In this document: positions 15,646 through 20,414 of the stretch, piece by piece
Layout: each line of letters begins with the position of its first letter
Position numbering within the stretch: position 1 is the first letter of the stretch
Assembly (NCBI GenBank): GCA_035635075.1
Contig: DASQBT010000149.1
Coordinates: 1 to 20,414 of the forward strand
Reading direction: 5' to 3'
Source of the DNA: DASQBT01 sp035635075
GTDB taxonomy: Bacteria > Pseudomonadota > Gammaproteobacteria > Burkholderiales > Thiobacillaceae
DNA: 20,414 bases
Translations under genes and position numbers: made by a program
Notes under the pieces: model-generated
What the model saw: the letters and a program-made list of their open reading frames with translations, nothing else
Database searches by the model: none
Told to the model about the DNA's origin: nothing

Positions 15646-16029
15646 TCAATGCAGTACCCTGGGCATGGACAGGCTGAATTCCGTGATTTCCGCGTCAAAT
15701 TTCTGTCCATCCTCGGCCACCATCTGGTAGGCGCCCCGCATTGCGCCAACCGGGGTTCCCATGGATGTGCCGCTGGTGTACTCAAACGATTCACCCGGAC
15801 GCAAAAAGGGCTGCTCGCCCACCACGCCCAGCCCGCGGACTTCCTGGACCTTGTTGTCCGCATCGGTAATGATCCAGTGGCGGGAAATCAGCTGGGCGGC
15901 CACGGTGCCGGTATTCTCAATCGTAACCGTGTAGGCAAACACGTACCGGTCGGATGCGGGATCGCTTTGTTCCGGGATATAGGCAGTGCGCACCTTGATG
16001 GTGATGTCGTATTTGTTGCCTTCAGCCAC
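15646..16029 (-). CDS. apaG: ApaG domain protein
   Basis: ApaG is a small immunoglobulin-like beta-sandwich protein linked in some bacteria to cobalt and magnesium efflux phenotypes; its biochemical activity is not settled. The 127 residues match the full family: YDITIKVRTAYIPEQSDP, FAYTVTIENTG, LISRHWIITDADN with EVRGLGVVGEQP, PGESFEYTSGTSMGTPVGAMRGAYQMV, and a final FSLSMPRVLH. The start is GTG at 16029 with AAGGAG (16040-16035) five bases upstream. In enterobacteria apaG lies with ksgA (surA-pdxA-ksgA-apaG-apaH); here ksgA is 14 kb away. It heads a leftward operon with the micro-ORF and mltA, and is divergent from rpe across 89 bases. Confidence 0.96.
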   Translation of the reverse strand: MAEGNKYDITIKVRTAYIPEQSDPASDRYVFAYTVTIENTGTVAAQLISRHWIITDADNKVQEVRGLGVVGEQPFLRPGESFEYTSGTSMGTPVGAMRGAYQMVAEDGQKFDAEITEFSLSMPRVLH

Positions 16030-16118
16030 GACGGCTCCTTCTGCTTGTCAGACCAGATTCTAGCGCCAAGTGCGGTAAAATGCCGACCTTCAGTGAATAT
16101 AATCCCGGAGTCTTAACC
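16030..16118. promoter_or_regulatory. divergent apaG/rpe promoter region
   Basis: On the minus strand TAGAAT (16062-16057) is a plausible -10 for apaG, and AAGGAG (16040-16035) is its ribosome-binding site. On the plus strand a perfect TATAAT occurs at 16098-16103 and TAAAAT at 16076-16081. GGAG at 16107-16110 precedes the rpe ATG at 16119. TATAAT would start transcription about eight bases before the ATG and cut into the Shine-Dalgarno, so TAAAAT may be the working element. No clear -35 is visible for any of them. Confidence 0.4.
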
Positions 16119-16802
16119 ATGACTTACCGCATCGCTCCTTCCATACTCTCGGCCAACTTCGCCAAGTTGGGCGAGGAGGTGGATAACGTCCTCGCATCGG
16201 GCGCCGACATCGTCCACTTTGACGTAATGGACAACCACTATGTTCCCAACCTGACAATCGGTCCGCTGGTCTGCGAGGCGTTGCGCAAGCATGGTGTGAC
16301 TGCGCCCATCGACGTGCACCTGATGGTCAAGCCGGTGGATCGCATCATTCCCGACTTCGCCAAGGCTGGCGCCACTTACATCACGTTTCACCCCGAGGCG
16401 TCCGAACACATCGACCGTACCATAGGCCTGATTCGCGAACACGGCTGCAAGCCCGGCCTGGTGTTCAACCCGGCCACTCCGCTGGATGCGCTGGAATACA
16501 CCCTGGACAGAATCGACATGGTGCTGCTGATGTCTGTCAACCCCGGTTTCGGCGGGCAGAAATTCATTCCCTACGTGCTCGACAAGGCGCGCACGGTGCG
16601 CCAGAAGATCAAGGCGACCGGGCGCGACATCAGCCTGGAGATTGACGGCGGCGTTGGGCCCGGCAATATCCTCGAAGTCGCCAAGGCGGGCGTGGATACC
16701 TTCGTTGCCGGTTCCGCCGTGTTCGGCGCAGCCAAGGACAGCGATCCGCGGCGCTACAACAGCGTGATCGCTGCGATGCGGGCCGAGCTGGCGAAAGTTT
16801 GA
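16119..16802 (+). CDS. rpe: ribulose-phosphate 3-epimerase
   Basis: Rpe interconverts D-ribulose 5-phosphate and D-xylulose 5-phosphate in the pentose phosphate pathway, and in the Calvin cycle of autotrophs. The ATG at 16119 (227 residues) begins MTYRIAPSILSANFAKLGEE, the family N-terminus, and has GGAG eight bases upstream; the longer frame from 16080 is rejected. The metal and catalytic residues of the TIM barrel are visible: His34 and Asp36 (VHFDVMDNHYVPN), His67 (DVHLMV), and Asp176 (EIDGGVG). The phosphate-binding MSVNPGFGGQKF block is at 138-149. gph follows after 121 bases. The rpe-gph pair is known both in heterotrophs and as cbbE-cbbZ in Calvin-cycle clusters; no RuBisCO or phosphoribulokinase gene is in view. 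Confidence 0.97.
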   Translation: MTYRIAPSILSANFAKLGEEVDNVLASGADIVHFDVMDNHYVPNLTIGPLVCEALRKHGVTAPIDVHLMVKPVDRIIPDFAKAGATYITFHPEASEHIDRTIGLIREHGCKPGLVFNPATPLDALEYTLDRIDMVLLMSVNPGFGGQKFIPYVLDKARTVRQKIKATGRDISLEIDGGVGPGNILEVAKAGVDTFVAGSAVFGAAKDSDPRRYNSVIAAMRAELAKV

Positions 16803-16805
16803 TTT

Positions 16806-16906
16806 CTCAGGTCAGGATTCGCACCAGCGGTCAGGGGGGTCCTGTGCTCAAGTTTATGAATTTTGTGCAGCCCCAACCGCACCTTTTCAGACCCCTGACG
16901 CCTGAG
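16806..16906. repeat. imperfect dyad repeat in the rpe-gph gap
   Basis: The gap begins with CTCAGGTCAGG (16806-16816) and ends with CCTGACGCCTGAG (16894-16906), its near-inverse. Nested inside are GTCAGGGGGGTC (16830-16841) and GACCCCTGAC (16890-16899). The same GACCCCTGAC ten-mer recurs at 17725-17734, just before trpE. Apart from these arms I see nothing coding in the 121 bases. Confidence 0.6.
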
Positions 16907-16923
16907 CCCCACTCCAAGCAAGC

Positions 16924-17604
16924 ATGAACTTTCCTCTCCCGATCAAGGCTGTCGTCATCGATCTCGACGGCACCCTGCTTGATACGGCGCCGGATCTGGC
17001 CCATGCGGCCGAACTGATGATGGCCGAGCTGGGCATGCCGTGCCCCTCCCTGGCTACCATTCGGACCTATATCGGCAATGGCGTGTCGCGCTTGGTGAAA
17101 CGGGTGCTCACCGGGCAAATGGATACCGAACCTGAAACCGCCCTCTTCGACCGGGCCCTGCCGATCTATCACAAACACTATGGCAAGCATGTGGCCGACC
17201 AGTCGCGCCCGTTTGCGGGGGTGGTGGAGGGCCTGGAGGCGATGAAGGCGGCAGGTTTGCGCCTGGTCTGCATCACCAACAAGGCCGCGCAGTTTACCCA
17301 TCCTTTGCTCAAAGCCACCGGCCTGCACGGTTACTTCGACTTGATTCTGTCCGGCGATGCCCTCCCCAGGCGCAAGCCCGACCCGCTGCCGCTCCAGCAT
17401 ACGTGCGAAACCTTCGGCATCCAGCCGCATGAGCTGCTGCTGATCGGTGATTCCCTCAACGACACCCAAGCCGCCCGCGCAGCTGGCTGCGCAGTCTTCT
17501 GTGTGCCGTACGGCTACAATCGCGGGCGTCCGGTCACCGAGCTGGATCTGGACGCAATTGTGCCGACGCTGGCGGACGCTGCGAAGCTGGTGGTCAAGGC
17601 ATGA
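16924..17604 (+). CDS. gph: phosphoglycolate phosphatase (HAD family)
   Basis: Gph dephosphorylates 2-phosphoglycolate, formed by DNA repair or by RuBisCO oxygenase activity. The 226-residue protein shows all four HAD motifs. Motif I is IDLDGTLLDT with nucleophile Asp13 and Asp15. Motif II is CITNK. Motif III is the Lys of PRRKPDPLP, and motif IV is IGDSLNDTQAA. A helical cap follows motif I (PDLAHAAELMMAELGMP ... IGNGVSRLVKRVL), as in the Gph subfamily. The ATG at 16924 has no good Shine-Dalgarno and lies 17 bases past a dyad repeat arm. In betaproteobacteria gph commonly lies between rpe and trpE, as here. Confidence 0.94.
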   Translation: MNFPLPIKAVVIDLDGTLLDTAPDLAHAAELMMAELGMPCPSLATIRTYIGNGVSRLVKRVLTGQMDTEPETALFDRALPIYHKHYGKHVADQSRPFAGVVEGLEAMKAAGLRLVCITNKAAQFTHPLLKATGLHGYFDLILSGDALPRRKPDPLPLQHTCETFGIQPHELLLIGDSLNDTQAARAAGCAVFCVPYGYNRGRPVTELDLDAIVPTLADAAKLVVKA

Positions 17605-17605
17605 C

Positions 17606-17734
17606 TTTCAGGCATCAGGAATCTGGATTCAGGGGTCAGGGGATGTGTCGCCGATGGCGGGGCATGGATTGATCCGTTGCGGGCAAAAGCTTGCTCCCAC
17701 CCGATTTCCTGATCGCAGATTACTGACCCCTGAC
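17606..17734. repeat. dyad repeat in the gph-trpE gap ending at the trpE start codon
   Basis: TCAGGGGTCAG (17629-17639) and CTGACCCCTGA (17723-17733) are perfect 11-base inverted copies. The right arm stops one base before the trpE ATG (17735). Further, less exact symmetry surrounds them: TTTCAGGCATCAGGAATCTG on the left and TTTCCTGATCGCAGATTA on the right. The arms use the same GACCCCTGAC/GTCAGGGG words as the rpe-gph gap. Between the arms lie a 9-codon ORF (17643-17672) and a REP-like element (17678-17703). Confidence 0.6.
17678..17703. repeat. REP-like element, copy 1
   Basis: TTGCGGGCAAAAGCTTGCTC followed by CCACCC shares AAGCTTGCTCC exactly, and most flanking bases, with 19312-19336 on the other side of trpE. 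The word GGAGCAAGCTT (reverse strand) is common in extragenic palindromes of proteobacteria. Confidence 0.45.
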
Positions 17735-19210
17735 ATGACTGAACAAGAATTCAACGAGTTGGCCCGCCGCGGGTATAACCGCATCCCCTTGGTGTGCGAA
17801 TTGCCGGCGGACCTAGATACGCCGCTGGCGCTCTACTTCAAGCTGGCCAACGGGCCTTATTCCTATTTGCTGGAATCCGTGGTGGGGGGCGAGCGCTTCG
17901 GCCGCTATTCCATCATTGGACTGCCGGCCCGTACGGTGCTTAGGGTGTACGGCCGCCTGGTGCGGGTGGAACAGGACGGTCAAGTGGTCGAGGAAGAAGA
18001 GGTAGCCGACCCCTTGAGCTTCGTGGAATCCTTCGCTGCTCGCTTCAGGGCAGCTTCGCTGCCGGGGATGCCCCGATTTACCGGGGGACTGGCCGGTTAT
18101 TTCGGTTACGACGCCGTCCGCTACATCGAGAAGCGTCTAGCCAAGGCGCACAAACCCGACGTAATTCGCGCCCCGGATATTCTCCTGCTGCTGACCGAAG
18201 AAGCTGTGGTGGTGGACAATTTGACCGGCCGTGCTGCGCTGGTGGTGCATGCAGATGCCATGGAAACGGGGGCCTATACCCGCGCGTTGGCGCGGCTGGA
18301 CGAGTTGGCGACCCAGGCACAGCAGCCGCTTGCGCCGCCCCGGCTGGAGCCCGTGATGGCCGCGCGGGCGGACTCCGAATTTGGCGAGGAAGCTTTCAAG
18401 GCTGCCGTTACTCGCGCCAAGGAGTACATCGCCGCCGGCGACATCATGCAGGTGGTACTCTCGCAGCGCATGAGCCGGCCCTTTTCCGCCAGCCCGCTGA
18501 CCCTCTACCGCTCCCTGCGCAGCCTCAATCCATCGCCCTACATGTTTTATTACGATATGGGCAATTTCCACATCGTGGGTTCTTCGCCGGAGATCTTGGT
18601 CAGGCTGGAAGATGACACGGTTACCCTGCGACCCATCGCGGGCACCCGCCCGCGCGGAGACACACGTGAAGCCGATCTCGTCCTGGAGCGTGAATTGCTG
18701 GCGGACCCCAAGGAGTTGGCCGAGCATCTGCAGCTGCTCGACCTGGGGCGCAACGACGTGGGCCGTGTGGCCGTCACCGGCAGCGTCCGGGTGACCGAGC
18801 AGATGGTCATCGAACGCTACTCCCACGTCATGCACATTGTCTCCAATGTCGAAGGCAAACTAAGACCCGGCCTGAGTCCCATGGACGTGGTGCGGGCGAC
18901 CTTCCCGGCCGGCACCGTCTCCGGTGCACCCAAGGTGAGGGCCATGGAAATCATTGACGAGCTTGAGCCCTCCAAGCGTGGCGTCTATGCTGGTTCTGTG
19001 GGCTACCTGGGTTTTACCGGCGCGCTGGATCTGGCCATTGCCATCCGCACTGCCGTCATCAAGGATGGCACGCTATTTGTTCAAGCGGGAGCGGGCATCG
19101 TTGCCGACTCGGTGCCGGAAAGTGAATGGATCGAAACCCAGAACAAGGCGCGGGCGGTCATCCGTGCCGCCGAGCTGGTTCAGGCCGGATTGGAGCCGAC
19201 TCTGGCGTAA
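17735..19210 (+). CDS. trpE: anthranilate synthase component I
   Basis: TrpE makes anthranilate from chorismate, with ammonia supplied by the TrpG glutamine amidotransferase, as the first committed step of tryptophan synthesis. From the ATG at 17735 the protein has 491 residues, the usual length; the reading frame extends to 17447 inside gph, but that part is a shadow. The N-terminal domain carries the tryptophan feedback site LLES (45-48) with GGERFGRYSIIG. The chorismate-binding domain includes PSPYMFYYDMGNFHIVGSSPE, LRPIAGTRPRG, DLGRNDVGRVA and FPAGTVSGAPKVRAMEIIDE. The feedback site suggests normal tryptophan inhibition. The start has no Shine-Dalgarno: the 12 bases before it are CTGACCCCTGAC, a repeat arm. 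trpG is not adjacent but 970 bases downstream, beyond a cytochrome gene. Confidence 0.96.
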   Translation: MTEQEFNELARRGYNRIPLVCELPADLDTPLALYFKLANGPYSYLLESVVGGERFGRYSIIGLPARTVLRVYGRLVRVEQDGQVVEEEEVADPLSFVESFAARFRAASLPGMPRFTGGLAGYFGYDAVRYIEKRLAKAHKPDVIRAPDILLLLTEEAVVVDNLTGRAALVVHADAMETGAYTRALARLDELATQAQQPLAPPRLEPVMAARADSEFGEEAFKAAVTRAKEYIAAGDIMQVVLSQRMSRPFSASPLTLYRSLRSLNPSPYMFYYDMGNFHIVGSSPEILVRLEDDTVTLRPIAGTRPRGDTREADLVLERELLADPKELAEHLQLLDLGRNDVGRVAVTGSVRVTEQMVIERYSHVMHIVSNVEGKLRPGLSPMDVVRATFPAGTVSGAPKVRAMEIIDELEPSKRGVYAGSVGYLGFTGALDLAIAIRTAVIKDGTLFVQAGAGIVADSVPESEWIETQNKARAVIRAAELVQAGLEPTLA

Positions 19211-19299
19211 ATGCCGGGTTCCTTGATATGGGTCAGAATTTCACAGTTATTCTTGATCCTGACTCGACCGATCAGCCATTATGGAAGTACTGAGTAATT

Positions 19300-19336
19300 G
19301 CCAGCGCTGGCTTCGCAAACAAGCTTGCTCCTGTCA
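19300..19336. repeat. REP-like element, copy 2, with perfect 12-base palindrome
   Basis: GCCAGCGCTGGC (19300-19311) is a perfect palindrome, followed directly by TTCGCAAACAAGCTTGCTCC. The second half matches the element at 17678-17703, including the exact word AAGCTTGCTCC. Confidence 0.5.
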
Positions 19337-19430
19337 AGTGATTCGGTTGTGAGGAGTTTGGGTGCGATTGATTGGGGCGGCGCCTTATTCAGCGATTTGA
19401 GGTGCTTGTTTCTTGGTGTAAATGACGGCA

Positions 19431-19437
19431 AAGGAGG
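19431..19437 (+). promoter_or_regulatory. strong Shine-Dalgarno AAGGAGG of the cytochrome c gene
   Basis: AAGGAGG lies six bases before the ATG at 19444, the best ribosome-binding site in the window. It suggests efficient translation of the small cytochrome. Confidence 0.8.
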
Positions 19438-19443
19438 CAACAA

Positions 19444-19749
19444 ATGAACGGGAAAGTTACGTTGATGATTTTGGGCGCGTTTCTGTTTGTCGCGGGGCCA
19501 GCCCACGCGGGCGATGCCAGTGCTGGTCAGGCCAAAGCGGAGGAGTGCGCGAATTGCCACGGGGAGGACGGCAAGGGCGATAGCGATAATCCCCCGATTG
19601 CCGGTATGGCCGAAGCGGATTTTATCAAGGTCTTAAAGGATTATAAGAGCGGGGCGCGCACCAAGAACAAGGCGATGATCAAGGCGTCGGCCAAACTGAG
19701 CGATGACGACATCGCCAACCTGGCTGCCTATTACGCGACCCTGAAGTAA
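19444..19749 (+). CDS. small periplasmic class I cytochrome c
   Basis: A 101-residue monohaem cytochrome. Residues 1-22 are a signal peptide (LMILGAFLFVAGPAHA|GD). The haem is attached at Cys35-Ala-Asn-Cys38-His39 (CANCH). Met78 (KAMIKASAKL) is the likely sixth iron ligand, followed by the C-terminal helix SDDDIANLAAYYATLK. This short form resembles cytochrome c553/c-555-type electron carriers, which pass electrons between periplasmic or membrane oxidoreductases. No oxidase or dehydrogenase gene is nearby to name its partner. It lies between trpE and trpG and has no obvious link to tryptophan synthesis. Alternatively it could be a free domain of a c4-like protein. The class is certain; the specific role is not. 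Confidence 0.9.
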   Translation: MNGKVTLMILGAFLFVAGPAHAGDASAGQAKAEECANCHGEDGKGDSDNPPIAGMAEADFIKVLKDYKSGARTKNKAMIKASAKLSDDDIANLAAYYATLK

Positions 19750-20180
19750 GTCCTTGCCTCATTCGCGAGGCTGATAATGTTGCGCACGACACCCCTCCCC
19801 CCCTCCCCCGCGGGGGTTGGGTCTCGGGTGGAGAGAAGCGGGGTCCTTGGGTGGCTTCTCCCGCGCGTAGTGGGCGAAGCAGCACCCATTGCCCGGCGCC
19901 TTGTCCAATTGGGGATCGACAGGTCTGCTGCGTTCCGCAGCGGCTGCCCGTCTACGAAGGCGACGAGGTCCTTGCCGATACGTAGCCAGGCGACCCGAAT
20001 TGACGTGTAGAGATTGCATTCCGACGGAAGCCAGATTCAGGAGCGGACGGATGCAAGTTAATTTCCGTCGTTCCGCGATCTAGTGGAAAATAATAATTTC
20101 GCCAAACACGCAAAGGCGGGTCCATGCAGTGCCCCCACCATTCATCTGCAGGGCTTGTTGGTCCATAGGATACAGGCGCC
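19750..20180. other. 431-base non-coding stretch between the cytochrome c gene and trpG
   Basis: I find no believable gene here; the open frames are low-complexity Arg/Pro/Gly-rich shadows. It holds a short GCCTC/GAGGC hairpin just after the cytochrome gene (19756-19771), without a T tract. A run of C-rich sequence ends in the perfect palindrome CCCCCGCGGGGG (19805-19816). Further on are GAGAAGC/GCTTCTC (19832-19838 and 19854-19860), and GCTGCG-TTC-CGCAGC (19927-19941). ATTCCGACGGAAGCCAGATT begins at 20018. The 3' part turns AT-rich (GGAAAATAATAATTTC near 20085), which is where a trpG promoter would be expected. Confidence 0.5.
19805..19816. repeat. perfect palindrome CCCCCGCGGGGG
   Basis: Twelve bases of pure G/C symmetry within a C-rich tract starting near 19791. 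It would form a stable hairpin when transcribed but has no T tract, so a terminator role is doubtful. Confidence 0.5.
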
Positions 20181-20414
20181 ATGCTGCTGATGATCGACAA
20201 CTACGACAGCTTCACCTACAACCTCGTCCAGTATTTCGGTGAGTTGGGAGAGAAGGTGATGGTCGTTCGCAACGACGAAATCGACCTGCCAGGAATTGCT
20301 GCGCTCGATCCCGACCATATTGTTGTTTCGCCTGGCCCCTGCACGCCCAACGAGGCCGGCGTTTCAGTGCCGCTGATCCGCGAATTCGCCGGCAAGATTC
20401 CCATTTTGGGGGTT
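20181..20414 (+). CDS. trpG: anthranilate synthase component II (glutamine amidotransferase), 3' end cut by window
   Basis: TrpG hydrolyses glutamine and channels ammonia to TrpE; in some bacteria it also serves PabB in folate synthesis. The 78 visible residues begin MLLMIDNYDSFTYNLVQYFG, the family signature, and include VSPGPCTPNEAG, the SPGP segment of class I amidotransferases. The window stops at PILGV, just before the expected catalytic Cys motif (CLGHQ). The ATG at 20181 has a modest AGGA ten bases upstream. It probably begins a trpG-trpD-trpC run beyond the edge, as is common in betaproteobacteria, but this cannot be seen here. Confidence 0.94.
   Translation, partial: MLLMIDNYDSFTYNLVQYFGELGEKVMVVRNDEIDLPGIAALDPDHIVVSPGPCTPNEAGVSVPLIREFAGKIPILGV

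Larger units (their letters stand above)
19211..19443 (+). other. non-coding gap between trpE and the cytochrome c gene
   Basis: These 233 bases hold no convincing gene. They contain the REP-like element at 19300-19336 and end with the strong ribosome-binding site of the cytochrome gene. I see no GC hairpin with a T tract that would end the trpE message, and no clear promoter for the cytochrome gene. Confidence 0.5.

Noticed and set aside
17447..17734. 96-residue upstream extension of the TrpE frame inside gph
   Set aside because: The sequence is an out-of-frame reading of gph and the repeat gap; TrpE homology begins at MTEQEFNELA.
16806..17734. CRISPR-like interpretation of the repeated CAGG words
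   Set aside because: The units are inverted, unevenly spaced and of variable length, with no constant spacer size.
19211..19297. 28-codon ORF starting directly after the trpE stop
   Set aside because: It has no ribosome-binding site of its own and no recognisable feature, and lies in repeat-bearing DNA; probably chance.
19759..20019. 86-residue minus-strand ORF between the cytochrome gene and trpG
   Set aside because: It is low-complexity Arg/Pro/Gly sequence running through palindromes and a C-rich tract, with no coding signature.

Overview
The window reads as an ordinary chromosomal segment of a GC-rich Gram-negative proteobacterium, most likely a betaproteobacterium. This is inferred from gene order and protein motifs; I could run no database search. 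Supporting blocks are lptD-surA-pdxA-ksgA read leftward, divergent from amgK-murU-pepP-ubiH-(ubiF/ubiI-like)-dsbC read rightward, and rpe-gph-trpE followed by trpG. LptD, SurA, MltA, a TonB-like protein and periplasmic DsbC all require a double-membrane envelope.

Layout. Positions 1-1160 (+) hold a SYLF-domain protein cut by the left edge and an exported protein of unknown function. Positions 1184-6591 (-) hold lptD, surA, pdxA and ksgA, covering outer-membrane LPS assembly, periplasmic chaperoning, PLP synthesis and 16S rRNA dimethylation. Positions 6655-13563 (+) hold amgK and murU (MurNAc recycling), pepP, two flavin hydroxylases of ubiquinone synthesis, dsbC and an unassigned methyltransferase. 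A TonB-like gene (13694-14344, +) converges with, and overlaps by 9 bases, a leftward operon apaG - 30-residue membrane micro-ORF - mltA. Positions 16119-20414 (+) hold rpe, gph, trpE, a small cytochrome c and the 5' part of trpG.

How the genes fit together. Much of the window serves the envelope: SurA and DsbC are both known to help LptD mature in E. coli, MltA releases anhydro-muropeptides, and AmgK/MurU return MurNAc to UDP-MurNAc. The second theme is central metabolism: rpe and gph (pentose phosphate or Calvin cycle, and phosphoglycolate salvage) lead into tryptophan synthesis. Several gene junctions are tight (TGATG at murU/pepP and ubiH/ubiF-like, TGAATG at apaG/micro-ORF, a 32-base overlap at lptD/surA), which suggests translational coupling.

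I see no CRISPR array, IS element, prophage, tRNA or rRNA, and no clearly new multi-gene system. The points most worth a second look are: the unannotated 30-residue membrane micro-ORF between apaG and mltA; related dyad repeats on both sides of gph, one ending at the trpE start codon; REP-like repeats on both sides of trpE; a cytochrome c gene and 431 non-coding bases separating trpE from trpG; a terminator that ends just before the pdxA start; and an apparent insertion of about 40 residues in MurU.
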